A DNA stretch of 64,000 bases, taken from Gammaproteobacteria bacterium (lineage in GTDB: Bacteria > Pseudomonadota > Gammaproteobacteria > Pseudomonadales > Moraxellaceae). Every line of letters begins with the position of its first letter. The first letter of the stretch is position 1. The notes under the pieces were generated by a model. The model made no database searches and was not told where the DNA came from. It saw only the letters and a program-made list of their open reading frames with translations. Where the stretch lies: the NCBI GenBank assembly GCA_028868515.1, contig JAGWUI010000005.1, forward strand, positions 78,547-142,546. Reading direction: 5' to 3'. Below, piece by piece: positions 39,066-48,269 of this stretch. Position numbers and translations under genes: made by a program.

Positions 39066-39579
39066 GCAACTCCTGAAACCATTCTTCAGTCAGATAATTA
39101 TTAAACTCAGGGTAGACCGCAATTAACGGCGAATCCACTTCAGGATTAAATACTTTTAACCAACGTGTCAGCCAATGTTTAGTTAACGAAGCCTTTTCTT
39201 GTGCCGCATCCATCCGAGCTAAACCGAGGAAAATTGGTGCGTATTCTGAGTTAGAGTGCGCACGTAAAATCTGCCCCACCACTGTTAAGTAGCGTTGCTG
39301 CGGGGTGATTTGATTAAACTGTAAATACACTGTCGCGAGTTGAGCAGCGAGCAATACATGCGTCGCCTGATCTTCAACTTCTGCATCTGCCAACTCCAAA
39401 ATGACCGCAGCCTCGCCCAAAAAATACAGCTGCTCAGATTGATTATTACTGAGCGCAACAAGCATTTGTCGAAGCTGAGCACGCTCAAGCGCCAACATTG
39501 GTGTTGGTTCGGTAAGGAACATTTGATCAGTTTCACCAACTCGGGAAATCAGTTCACTAACGGTCATTGTGGTCTTCAT
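39004..39579 (-). CDS. Hypothetical helical protein
   Basis: The 191-residue cytoplasmic protein is rich in Leu, Ala and Gln. It appears all-helical, with spacing that recalls tetratricopeptide-like repeats (residues 50-150), but no family is recognised. GAGGAT stands five bases before the ATG, 14 bases after the oxygenase stop, so the two are likely one operon. The last 62 bases lie antisense to the pseudouridine synthase gene, which might lead each to affect the other's expression. Confidence 0.7.
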   Translation of the reverse strand: MKTTMTVSELISRVGETDQMFLTEPTPMLALERAQLRQMLVALSNNQSEQLYFLGEAAVILELADAEVEDQATHVLLAAQLATVYLQFNQITPQQRYLTVVGQILRAHSNSEYAPIFLGLARMDAAQEKASLTKHWLTRWLKVFNPEVDSPLIAVYPEFNNYLTEEWFQELLIAAQNPQRTIPNPITSVHS

Positions 39580-39593
39580 ATCATCCTCAATCT

Positions 39594-40232
39594 TTACACA
39601 CGCTCATCTCGACGCAGCCAACCTGCAATCGAACGTCGCACTTGAGTGGCTGGTAATACTTCATGGGGCAAGTCACTTTGAAAAACAACCAGTCGATTGG
39701 CAAGTGGCAAAATATCATGCTTTGATTGATGTAAATCCTCTAACCTAAGCTGACCACCCCACTCGGCTTGCCAAATATTGTTTACAGGCAAATCATCCAT
39801 TGGGCTATTGAGATAGAGCACTGTGGAAATCGCACGAATATTAGAACCTTTCGCATTATCACTGTGCTGGGCGTAAAACTGACCGATTTGATATTGTGCG
39901 TAATGCGCCTCAACAGAGCGAATGCCTAAATACAAAGATTGATTCAGCACCTCACCCACCCCTTGTAATACGGCAAGATATTGCCGACCCACCTCATCTT
40001 GATGATCAATCCATCGTGTTGAATCACTGCGTACTGTTTCTAAACGTCCACCTGTGGTGATCTTTGCAGCTTGATAATGCGCGGGATCTTGGCTGGCCTG
40101 AACCAATTGATGATATAAATCTTGCGGGAGTGCATGATCAATTATTGCAAAACCATCATCGACTAATCGATCTAACGCATCGGCATGACCATCAAAATAC
40201 TTGTGCCAGTAAACCGCCCAATCCATACCCAA
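39594..40232 (-). CDS. 2-oxoglutarate/Fe(II) dioxygenase, prolyl-hydroxylase-like
   Basis: The 212-residue enzyme has the jelly-roll iron site in order: HSD in YAQHSDNAKG (His and Asp), the second His in DLPHEVLPA, and the 2-oxoglutarate-binding Arg in VRRSIAGWLRRDE near the end. It resembles SM-20/EGL-9-type prolyl hydroxylases. Some bacterial members hydroxylate translation factors, but the substrate is not known here. It is first in a two-gene run with the helical protein and is divergent from rlmJ. Confidence 0.85.
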   Translation of the reverse strand: MGMDWAVYWHKYFDGHADALDRLVDDGFAIIDHALPQDLYHQLVQASQDPAHYQAAKITTGGRLETVRSDSTRWIDHQDEVGRQYLAVLQGVGEVLNQSLYLGIRSVEAHYAQYQIGQFYAQHSDNAKGSNIRAISTVLYLNSPMDDLPVNNIWQAEWGGQLRLEDLHQSKHDILPLANRLVVFQSDLPHEVLPATQVRRSIAGWLRRDERV

Positions 40233-40377
40233 CCTCTCAACCTGAACCCAAAAATGCGAATATCAAAAATGCCGCATTTCAATTTGCATGTCTTAAATAG
40301 ACATGGTTCATGCTACCATGCAACTATCTAATTTCGCTTTAAAGCTGTACGTTTAAAAAAGGTTTTGAATTAACTGT

Positions 40378-41235
40378 ATGAATTATCGTCACCATTTCCA
40401 CGCAGGCAACTTTGCTGATGTGATGAAACATGTTCTTTTATTAGAACTACTTGAATTATTGAACAAAAAAGACAAGCCTTATCGCTATATCGATACCCAT
40501 GCGGGTGCAGGGATGTACGACCTATCGCTTGCACCAGCTCAAAAATCAGGTGAATATCTGGATGGGATTCATCGTTTAAATCAGCTTGATCCCAGTGTCA
40601 TTCGTCTTGCCCCACCGATGATTCAACGCTATCTCACACTCGTTGAAGAACTTCGTTCCGAAAAAAGTCGCGGTTGGTATCCTGGTTCGCCGTGGCTAGC
40701 ACTCAAGCAAATGCGTGACATCGATAAGGCTACGGCGTTTGAAATGCATCCAGATGTCTTTACCCAGCTTCATCATTACCTCTATGACAAACGCTTAGGT
40801 TTACATGAGCGTGATGCATACGAAGGTTTGTTTGGTGTGATTCCACCGAAAGAAAAACGTGGACTGGTCATGATTGACCCACCTTATGAAATCGAGCGTA
40901 AAGATTTCCCGCAATTGGTCGAGCTTTTAGCAGAGGCCCATCAAAAATGGTCTACAGGCGTTTATGCTGTCTGGTATCCGATTAAAGATCGTCCCATGAT
41001 TGAGCGTTTCGAGAAAAAAATGATCAAGACAGGCATTCGCAGACAATTGATTTGTGAACTCTGTGTATGGCCCGATGATACGCCTGCGGGATTAAATGGC
41101 TGTGGTTTACTGGTGATTAACCCACCTTATCAATTTGCCGATCATGCTGATACACTCTTGCAGTGGCTATTCCCACAACTCAAAATGAGTGAAAATGGCG
41201 GACATGCTGCGGTCAGATGGCTCGTAGGTGAATAA
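40378..41235 (+). CDS. rlmJ: 23S rRNA (adenine(2030)-N6)-methyltransferase
   Basis: RlmJ methylates N6 of A2030 in 23S rRNA. The 285 residues show the family start MNYRHHFHAGNFADVMKHV, the SAM site DTHAGAGMYDL and the catalytic VMIDPPYEIERKDFP (DPPY). Its length fits. It is followed by pssA on the same strand after about 80 bases. Confidence 0.96.
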   Translation: MNYRHHFHAGNFADVMKHVLLLELLELLNKKDKPYRYIDTHAGAGMYDLSLAPAQKSGEYLDGIHRLNQLDPSVIRLAPPMIQRYLTLVEELRSEKSRGWYPGSPWLALKQMRDIDKATAFEMHPDVFTQLHHYLYDKRLGLHERDAYEGLFGVIPPKEKRGLVMIDPPYEIERKDFPQLVELLAEAHQKWSTGVYAVWYPIKDRPMIERFEKKMIKTGIRRQLICELCVWPDDTPAGLNGCGLLVINPPYQFADHADTLLQWLFPQLKMSENGGHAAVRWLVGE

Positions 41236-41316
41236 ATCGCTATTGTCCTGTAGGACTTAAACTATATCTGTATATATACTTGAATTTATAAATTTAATAT
41301 CTTAATGGAGTTAATC

Positions 41317-42207
41317 GTGGCGACACCAGACAAATATCCTGAACGCCGTCCCGCAGAACAACCCGACTTATTGAATCCACTCGATAATCCTGCCTATGAT
41401 GACGACGATCATGATGGGCTGACATTCGAGATTATCGAAGAAGAACACCACGAAGGTAGCCGAGTGCGCAGCAAAGGCATTTACTTATTTCCGAATCTCA
41501 TTACGACGATTGCGTTGCTCAGTGGTTTCTACTCGGTGATTGCGAGTACAAGTGGTCAGTTTGAACGAGCCGTTTTTGCAATCTTTCTAGCGGCATTATT
41601 TGATGGGTTAGATGGTCGTGTCGCGCGTGCATTGAATGCACAAAGTGCCTTTGGTGAACAATACGACTCATTATCTGACATGTTGTCGTTTGGCGTCGCT
41701 CCCGCAATTCTCGTTTATAGCTGGGCATTACAACCATTGGGTCGCGTTGGTTTAGCCTGTGCATTTATTTATACAGCTTGCGCCGCATTCCGCTTGGCGC
41801 GGTTTAATGTGCAAATTGCTGTCGTCGATAAGCGTTATTTTATTGGGCTTGCTAGCCCGCTCGCAGCGATCATTGTTGCAAGTGGAATCTGGGTTGGTAT
41901 TGAACAACCCACATGGATTGATCATAGCTTGACAGCGTGGCAAATCATTTATGCCTTCCTTTCCGTCGCAGTTGGTTTCCTTATGATCAGTAACGTACGT
42001 TACTTCAGTTTTAAAGAGTTAGATCGGAAACGCGTACCTTTTATCGTGATGCTGCCTGTGGTCTTAGTGCTCATTGCGATTGTCTACGATATTCCACTCG
42101 GTTTATTTGTAGTTGGATTAATTTATGCATCGTCAGGCATTGTTTCAACGATCATGGCACGCAAAAAGAAACCAAGTCACAGTATCAAAGAGATCACTGG
42201 CGCATAG
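41317..42207 (+). CDS. pssA: CDP-diacylglycerol-serine O-phosphatidyltransferase
   Basis: PssA makes phosphatidylserine, the precursor of phosphatidylethanolamine, in the inner membrane. It has about eight hydrophobic segments. The CDP-alcohol phosphotransferase motif reads DGLDGRVAR, then G, D and D at the usual spacing (GEQYDSLSD). The 296-residue form begins at GTG 41317, six bases after TGGAG; the ATG at 41305 overlaps that site and is less likely. The N-terminal 45 residues are acidic and cytoplasmic. This is the membrane-integral type, unlike E. coli PssA. Confidence 0.93.
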   Translation: MATPDKYPERRPAEQPDLLNPLDNPAYDDDDHDGLTFEIIEEEHHEGSRVRSKGIYLFPNLITTIALLSGFYSVIASTSGQFERAVFAIFLAALFDGLDGRVARALNAQSAFGEQYDSLSDMLSFGVAPAILVYSWALQPLGRVGLACAFIYTACAAFRLARFNVQIAVVDKRYFIGLASPLAAIIVASGIWVGIEQPTWIDHSLTAWQIIYAFLSVAVGFLMISNVRYFSFKELDRKRVPFIVMLPVVLVLIAIVYDIPLGLFVVGLIYASSGIVSTIMARKKKPSHSIKEITGA

Positions 42208-42234
42208 TCATTTCTAATCACTGTTCACTTATCA

Positions 42235-42272
42235 AATGCCGCACAATGATTAAATTGGGCGGCATTTTTTAT
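42235..42272 (+). terminator. Terminator of pssA
   Basis: AATGCCGC (42235-42242) pairs with GCGGCATT (42259-42266), followed by a T-run. Confidence 0.85.
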
Positions 42273-42327
42273 GCGGGTCGTTTTGTCGTAGACTATACAA
42301 AATGATCAACACAAAACGGCTTCTACT

Positions 42328-42834
42328 TTGACACAGCTTAAATACCTCAGTCACTACCCTGCATCACTACAAGCTCAAATCCAGCAAATGCTGCTTGAGG
42401 ATAAACTGGGTCATTATCTGCAAAAGAAATATCCAGAATCCCATACGGTTCAAAATAATAAAGCACTATATGACTATGCTGTTGAACTTAAACAAAACTA
42501 CCTGAAAAATGCTGCACCGATTGATAAAGTGATCTATGACAATCACTTGACTGTCGACCATCATGCGTTGGGTTTAAATACTGCAATTAGCCGAGTACAA
42601 GGTGGCAAATTAAAAGCGAAGAAAGAAATTCGGATTGCAGCGTTATTCAAGAATACCCCTGCTGCATTTCTAAGAATGATCGTCGTGCATGAATTAGCGC
42701 ATCTAAAAGAACGTGATCATAACAAAGCGTTTTATCAGCTCTGTGAATATATGGAACCGAATTATCATCAGCTTGAATTTGATTTAAGGGTTTATCTAAC
42801 TTATCAGCAGGCGCAAAAAGCAAAAAACCTTTAA
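42328..42834 (+). CDS. YgjP/M48-like zinc metallopeptidase
   Basis: The 168-residue protein has the zinc site HELAH in VVHELAHLKERDHNKAF (residues 117-133). A distal ligand probably lies in the EPNYHQLEFDL region, as in YgjP-like (DUF45/SprT-type) peptidases. There is no signal peptide, so it is cytoplasmic. The frame begins at TTG 42328, with only a poor ribosome-binding site, and the true start may be a little different. Substrate unknown. Confidence 0.8.
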   Translation: MTQLKYLSHYPASLQAQIQQMLLEDKLGHYLQKKYPESHTVQNNKALYDYAVELKQNYLKNAAPIDKVIYDNHLTVDHHALGLNTAISRVQGGKLKAKKEIRIAALFKNTPAAFLRMIVVHELAHLKERDHNKAFYQLCEYMEPNYHQLEFDLRVYLTYQQAQKAKNL

Positions 42835-42853
42835 CTAGTCGTGCCAATATCAT

Positions 42854-43036
42854 CTAATTATCTTGATCTTCAATACCCGCAATCCAGCCATTGATCAACA
42901 TTGCTACTATCATTATAAGAAAAATAATCCAGAAATTTGCTGAAGTGAGTCGAGAAATGATTCCAGCAATAATCATAGAAATTGTCATGGAGATAACGAA
43001 TATTTTTGGATGGAAACTGCTGAATATTTTATTCAT
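42854..43036 (-). CDS. Small membrane protein, probable
   Basis: The 60-residue product has two hydrophobic segments (residues 12-28 and 36-54) separated by a short polar turn (RLTSANF), and an acidic tail (GIEDQDN). AGGTG lies six bases before the ATG. It is convergent with the zinc peptidase gene. A plus-strand frame overlaps it but has no comparable start. No homologue is recognised; its reality rests on the ribosome-binding site and membrane pattern. Confidence 0.5.
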   Translation of the reverse strand: MNKIFSSFHPKIFVISMTISMIIAGIISRLTSANFWIIFLIMIVAMLINGWIAGIEDQDN

Positions 43037-43200
43037 TCTTTACACCTGCATTTGGAATAAATCCATACATTACAACAACTCCTACTCGTCTGAACGAACT
43101 AGCTACATCTTTCAACAAGCCCCAAATACATCGAACTGAAACGAGCTCATAGTATGATATTTTTCGTATAAATTTCATCCATAATTTCAAGGATATTCAA

Positions 43201-43812
43201 ATGCTTGATATTCCTAGTCCAATAGACCTACGCCTAATGGTTGATGCTAAAGAATGAGCAAATACGGCTCTAAGTAAAAGACCCTGTCGCACAGAGTTCT
43301 TTTCCCGATTTGCATCAATCATCGGTATGTCAACGGATAGCAAAAGCAGAATCCTTGAACTGGGTTCTGGTCCTGGCTTTTTAGCAGAACACTTACTTAA
43401 AACATGTCCATCAATTGAATATGTGGCACTTGATTTTTCGCCAGCTATGCATGAATTGGCGATAGAACGGCTCGGATTATTGGCAAACCGAGTACAGTTT
43501 GTTGAGCGAAGTTTCCGTGATGAAAATTGGTTTGCAGGTCTAGGGAAATTTCAGTTTGTAGTGACCAATCAAGCTATTCATGAACTTCGACATAAAAGCT
43601 ATGCAGCTACTTTACATCGACAAGTGAAGAGTTTGCTCGCACCCAGTGGCATTTATCTAATCTGCGATCATTTTTATGGTAAAAATGGAATGACGAACGA
43701 CCAGCTCTTTATGACAATTGCAGAGCAACGGGATGCATTACGAGAAGGAGGCTTTAGCAATATTATTGAAGAGTTAATTAAAGATAGCTTAGTGATGCAT
43801 CAAGCAATTTAA
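43201..43812 (+). pseudogene. SAM-dependent methyltransferase interrupted by one in-frame TGA
   Basis: From ATG 43201, behind AAGGAT, the frame runs without shift to 43812 except for one TGA at 43255-43257, codon 19 in the context DAKE-stop-ANTA. A single G-to-A change from TGG (Trp) would explain it. After the stop comes a class I methyltransferase: ILELGSGPGFLAEHLL, VALDFSPAMHELA, FVVTNQAIHEL. Internal initiation at ATG 43327 could still give a 161-residue protein with the SAM site, but without a clear ribosome-binding site. Most likely it is a recent pseudogene. Confidence 0.75.
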
Positions 43813-43880
43813 AATCACGATAAATCTACATGGAAAAAATCCACGTAGATAAGTTTTAAGCTAACAAAATTTTTCAAATA

Positions 43881-43910
43881 AAAAGCTTGAGGGCAGCCCC
43901 AAGCTTAAGA
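43881..43910 (-). terminator. Terminator of the Anbu cluster
   Basis: On the minus strand AAGCTTGGGG pairs with CCCTCAAGCTT, followed by a short U-run. It lies 50 bases past the Anbu stop codon. Confidence 0.75.
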
Positions 43911-43959
43911 TGTAACTTGCTTCATCATGATTGCAAACCGCACAAATTGATTATCTAAA

Positions 43960-44700
43960 TCAACGCCAATAATCATCTGGCGGTGGCGGTAACGCGGTTA
44001 ACGCAGAACGCATACTATCCGACCACTGCTGTCTGATCATCGAAAAATACGGATCGGTATCATACAAACGACGACCTTCAGGGAAATCGAAACTATCAAC
44101 CTTATACACCAACAAATCTAATGGCGTGCCGACAGACAAATTCGAACGAATGGTCGAATCAAAAGAAATAAGCGCACAACGCAACGCTTTATCCAAAGGC
44201 GAGTCATAACTCAAAGCACGATCTAAAATCGGCTTGCCGTATTTACTCTCTCCAATCTGGAAATATGGTGTATCCACGGTTGCAGCAATAAAATTACCTT
44301 GCGGGTAAATATTATAAAGTTCTGGTGGCTGACCTTTAATTTGACCACCGACGAGGAAGGAACTGGAAAACTCCATCTCATCAGAACCCGCAAGCACTGA
44401 TGCAGAGCTTTTCATCACGTCTGTCAACGTCTGCCCAATCAACGTCGCTGCATCAAATATGGTCGGAACATTATTCAAATGCTTGCCTGTATCCGCCTGA
44501 ATACTATGAAACAAGCGCGTGATCACCGCTTGCGATGTTGCCAGATTGCCTGAACTCTGAATCACTAACAGCCGCTCACCCGGCACACCGATACGATGCA
44601 ATTTACGAAAAGTTGCAATATGATCTATCCCAGCATTGGTGCGAGAATCACTGACAAAAATTAAGCCTTCCTTCAGTCGCATAGCAACGCAATAGGTCAT
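43960..44700 (-). CDS. Anbu proteasome-like peptidase
   Basis: Anbu is the bacterial ancestral-type proteasome beta-subunit homologue and forms an open ring of N-terminal threonine hydrolases. From ATG 44700 the product is 246 residues and begins MTYCVAMRLKEGLIFVSDSR. Removal of Met exposes the catalytic Thr, which strongly supports this start over the TTG 27 bases upstream. The conserved SDSRTNAG and LVIQSSGNLATSQ are present. It ends the typical Anbu cluster with an ATP-grasp, an alpha-E and a transglutaminase-like gene. A 151-base gap before it may hold its own promoter. Confidence 0.93.
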   Translation of the reverse strand: MTYCVAMRLKEGLIFVSDSRTNAGIDHIATFRKLHRIGVPGERLLVIQSSGNLATSQAVITRLFHSIQADTGKHLNNVPTIFDAATLIGQTLTDVMKSSASVLAGSDEMEFSSSFLVGGQIKGQPPELYNIYPQGNFIAATVDTPYFQIGESKYGKPILDRALSYDSPLDKALRCALISFDSTIRSNLSVGTPLDLLVYKVDSFDFPEGRRLYDTDPYFSMIRQQWSDSMRSALTALPPPPDDYWR

Positions 44701-44851
44701 TTCATTTCTCACAGAAGCCTTGATCAATCAAAGCACAAAATAATTAAAACGCATTTACTGCAAATATAAAACTCATGCCCTCAATCTTAATTAAAAAAAC
44801 TGAGATGGATATATTTTAGTACATTATTTAAAGTTCAAGGAAAATTAAAAC

Positions 44852-45640
44852 TCAGCACTCACTCATGACAGAGACTTGAACCAGCGCAGATAAAGACTCC
44901 TCTCCACCACCCTGCCTGACACCACGTACAGGCGCAGCATCCAAATAATCTCGGCCAATTGCCGTTTGAATATGTCGACTTGGCGTAAACAACTGATTAC
45001 TTACATCAAAACAATACCAATATCCATCGAGCAAGACTTCAGCCCACGCATGGCTCGCCATATGACTCAGCACTGGACTATATAAGTATCCAGAAACATA
45101 ACGCGCAACAATATCATGCTCACGGACACAGGCGAGAAAAACATGCGTATGATCCTGACAAACCCCTGAACCGAGTTGAAAAGCCTCACTTGCCGTTGTC
45201 GCAACATGAGTCGAACCCGGTGTATAAGGCATTTTTTCAGCGAGCGCCTGAGCGAACTCAATCAAATCAGAATGACTTTTTGCCTTTAAGTGCTGCCCAG
45301 AAAAATCACGCATCGCGTCATCACAATGAGTCATTCGAGTGGAATGAAGAAATAATTCTGGTGGATGACGGTCATCCCGAATCTTATCGACTTGATCATC
45401 AATTTCAATCTCACCTTGCGCAAGCAAAAATAATTCACGATGAGGCTGATCAAGATACAGAGTCGTCCAGACATTACCAAAGCCATCAGACTGAGTGATG
45501 GTTTTACCCGGAACCGATAGCTGCCAACTGAGCACTTTTTGATTGGCTAATGTCTGTGGACTCATCTTTAAATACTGAACACTACGCTTCACCATTTGCT
45601 CATAGCGATAAATAGTTTGGTGGTTCACGCGTAACTTCAT
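44852..45640 (-). CDS. Transglutaminase-like cysteine protease
   Basis: The 262-residue protein has an N-terminal Bact_transglu_N domain (MKLRVNHQTIYRYEQ) and a transglutaminase core with the catalytic triad: Cys in GSGVCQDHTHVFLA, His in ASHAWAEVLLDGYW, Asp in CFDVSN. Its start overlaps the alpha-E stop by four bases. Such proteins always accompany the Anbu-type ATP-grasp cluster. They may cleave or form isopeptide bonds on small peptides made there; this is inference. Confidence 0.92.
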   Translation of the reverse strand: MKLRVNHQTIYRYEQMVKRSVQYLKMSPQTLANQKVLSWQLSVPGKTITQSDGFGNVWTTLYLDQPHRELFLLAQGEIEIDDQVDKIRDDRHPPELFLHSTRMTHCDDAMRDFSGQHLKAKSHSDLIEFAQALAEKMPYTPGSTHVATTASEAFQLGSGVCQDHTHVFLACVREHDIVARYVSGYLYSPVLSHMASHAWAEVLLDGYWYCFDVSNQLFTPSRHIQTAIGRDYLDAAPVRGVRQGGGEESLSALVQVSVMSEC

Positions 45641-46236
45641 ACACCCTTCCTGAACAACTCTTGGATACGGTCGCTGAGATCATAAAACGCAATCCGATCG
45701 TAGCGCTGATTGAGTAACACGATCGGCTCTTTCAGACGTTGCCAACCAATTGGAAGTAAATCTAAAACCTCACTAAACGCCCGAATATCTCGTGCAGGGT
45801 CTTTGATCATACGCAAACAAATATCAATGCGCTCCAAAGACTCGCCCATATTTAAGAATAATTGCACCATCGGACTTTCATGTTTAAGTGAAGATCGACA
45901 AGACGTCAGCATATCAGTCATATCTGTAAATGCAGGTTGCTTGTGTGCACATAACGCATGAAAGGCCTCAAAGGACGCCGCTGATAAGACACCGCGCACC
46001 GATTGGATATTCTGCTTTACTGCATCCAAGTTGGCAGGCAACGACCCCGCTTGATTAGGATCATGAATCAGCGCATTGAGCGTTTCTGCATTCCAAGCAG
46101 GAAGGCTAAATGCATGTGCAAATGCCTGTGCTTCAATGTCATCAGTAAAAGGTAACAGATGACATAATCCATCAACACGAACCAAATAGCGACCTAACCA
46201 ATATAAATTAGCCGCTGTGGATAGAGGTAAAATCAT
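45637..46236 (-). CDS. Alpha-E domain protein (short form)
   Basis: This helical protein is recognised by its start LSTAANLYWLGRYLVRVDGLCHLL and later FLNMGESLERIDICLRMI. The alpha-E family partners the circularly permuted ATP-grasp enzyme. At 199 residues it is shorter than the usual 300 or so, with the loss in the middle or C-terminal part. It overlaps both neighbours by four bases, so the three genes are translationally coupled. The biochemical role is unknown. Confidence 0.88.
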   Translation of the reverse strand: MILPLSTAANLYWLGRYLVRVDGLCHLLPFTDDIEAQAFAHAFSLPAWNAETLNALIHDPNQAGSLPANLDAVKQNIQSVRGVLSAASFEAFHALCAHKQPAFTDMTDMLTSCRSSLKHESPMVQLFLNMGESLERIDICLRMIKDPARDIRAFSEVLDLLPIGWQRLKEPIVLLNQRYDRIAFYDLSDRIQELFRKGV

Positions 46237-47816
46237 GCATTTTCTCCTCTCGATGTTGTAATTGTTGTCGCGTTGCTTTCAGTGGATAGGCTATTTTCAA
46301 CAGCCTCACTTGAGCTTAAGTCAACGACCCAAGTATCTTTAATACCCCCACCTTGTGACGAATTAACAACCAGCGAGCCTTCATTCAGCGCAACACGCGT
46401 GAGACCTCCCGATGCGGTCCGAACTTGCGTTGGACTGCTTAAAACAAACGGACGTAGATCAATATGGCGTGGAGCGATTTCATGATTGACGAACGTCGGA
46501 CATACCGAAAGCGCCAGCGTCGGCTGAGCAATATAGGCCTCTGGCTCTGCGATTAATTTGCGGCGGAATTGATCAAGCTCAGCTTGACTCGCTTGCGGAC
46601 CAATCAGCATTCCATAACCACCCGAACCTTGCGCTTCTTTGACGACCAATTCAGGCAAATGCGCCAAAACATATTTTAAATCGTCCGATTTGCGGCATTG
46701 CCATGTCGGAACATTATGCAAAATCGGTTTTTCACCTAAATAAAAATCAATCATATCAGGCACAAAAGGATAGATTGACTTATCATCCGCTACACCAGTT
46801 CCCGGTGCATTTGCCAAAATGACATTGCCCGCACGATACGCTGACATCAGACCTGCCACACCGAGCACGCTATCAGGTCGGAACTCCAATGAATCCAAGA
46901 ATGGATCATCCAAACGACGATAAATCACATCGACACGTTGCCGACCTGCGACCGTATTTAAAAATACCTCTGCGCCATCAACAAACATATCGTGTCCGCT
47001 CACCAGCGGTACACCCATTTCACGCGCTAAAAATGCATGTTCATAATACGCACTATTAAAGCGCCCTGGCGTTAAAACCACGATCAACGGATTTTCAACT
47101 TCCGTTGACTCAATCAAAGTTTGCTTCAGCAATGCAGGATATTCTTCCACACCCAAAATATTGTTTTTAGCAAATAAAGAAGGCATAAGCTGTTGACTGA
47201 TCGCACGCCCTTCCAGCATGTACGATACCCCTGACGGCGTCCGCAAATTATCCTCAAGGACGTAATACATGCCATCATCATGGCGAATCAAATCAATGCC
47301 GCTGATATGAGCATAGATTTGACCCGGCAAATCAACATTTAGCATCGACGGCTGAAAGCATGGATTGGCAAAGATTTGTGCCGCAGGAATAATCCCAGCT
47401 CGGACAATATCTTGTTTGTGATAAATATCATGTAGAAAGGCATTCAGTGCACGAATCCGCTGCGCACAGCCCGCTTCAATAATGCGCCACTCATTCAACG
47501 CGATGATACGGGGAATAATATCAAAAGGAATGACGCGCTCAGTATTTGACGCATCACTGTAGACGGTAAAGGTGATGCCCTTTCGGTAGAAACTTTCTGT
47601 CGCGGCTTCATTAAGCGCCATGACACTTGCTGGACTTTGTGACTCAAGCCAACGCACAACATCCTGATAAGTCGGTCGAACCGATCCATCAGCAAATCGC
47701 ATTTCATTGAAAAATGCTGGCGCCACATTCATTAAATCCATTAAGTCTTTTTCAGATTGAATCAATGTATTGACGTCAAGTGCATTTGCCACATTCAATA
47801 ACGGAGAACCCATCAT
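46233..47816 (-). CDS. Circularly permuted ATP-grasp protein
   Basis: A protein of about 527 residues of the DUF404/DUF407 circularly permuted ATP-grasp type, probably a peptide or amide ligase that uses ATP. Marks are GISFTVYSD-like GITFTVYSD, IRALNAFLHDIYHKQDI, YVLEDNLRTPSGVSYMLEGR, KEAQGSGGYGMLIGP and HIDLRPFVL. GAGGTG lies 5 bases before ATG 47816 and 8 before ATG 47813. It heads the Anbu cluster. The product of the pathway is not known for any organism to my knowledge. Confidence 0.92.
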   Translation of the reverse strand: MMGSPLLNVANALDVNTLIQSEKDLMDLMNVAPAFFNEMRFADGSVRPTYQDVVRWLESQSPASVMALNEAATESFYRKGITFTVYSDASNTERVIPFDIIPRIIALNEWRIIEAGCAQRIRALNAFLHDIYHKQDIVRAGIIPAAQIFANPCFQPSMLNVDLPGQIYAHISGIDLIRHDDGMYYVLEDNLRTPSGVSYMLEGRAISQQLMPSLFAKNNILGVEEYPALLKQTLIESTEVENPLIVVLTPGRFNSAYYEHAFLAREMGVPLVSGHDMFVDGAEVFLNTVAGRQRVDVIYRRLDDPFLDSLEFRPDSVLGVAGLMSAYRAGNVILANAPGTGVADDKSIYPFVPDMIDFYLGEKPILHNVPTWQCRKSDDLKYVLAHLPELVVKEAQGSGGYGMLIGPQASQAELDQFRRKLIAEPEAYIAQPTLALSVCPTFVNHEIAPRHIDLRPFVLSSPTQVRTASGGLTRVALNEGSLVVNSSQGGGIKDTWVVDLSSSEAVENSLSTESNATTITTSRGENA

Positions 47817-48269
47817 GATCACACCTCGTCAGAACTCGCAACTTCATCTATATCAGATTGATGCTCTCTCTAAACTATGCAAAGTCAGTACCAGTCTCGC
47901 CAGTGATAACACACAAAATCTAAAAAACTACTCTTGATCATGCGTATTCAAAAACAACATGATTAAAAAACAAACACTCTTCTTAAAGTTTCAAATTAAA
48001 GTTTCAAAAATTCTTATACTTTTTTAGACCCATAAATATGAATGACTAGAGATCTCTTCATGCTTACCATTTTTAAATTACGATATTTATTTAGTCTAAT
48101 TTTTATGCACTACGATAGAGCATAGCACCCATTTATCCTCACATCATCAATACCATACATGATCAAACCACACCCAAACAATGTTTCACATAAAGTCATG
48201 TATATGTTAACAATTGAGCTAAATGCTTTTCTCCTTCCTCATCAAGGGAAAGGAGAAAAGCAAACACAC
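47817..48269. other. AT-rich gap with a perfect hairpin
   Basis: No gene is supported. The ATP-grasp promoter should lie in the left part. A perfect 12-base stem GCTTTTCTCCTT/AAGGAGAAAAGC (48225-48261) follows the dapF end. It lacks a T-run, so it may be a repeat or mRNA-stabilising end rather than a classic terminator. Confidence 0.5.

Noticed and set aside
42891..43139. 82-codon plus-strand frame over the small membrane protein
   Set aside because: Ile-rich mirror of the minus-strand membrane segments; no good ribosome-binding site.
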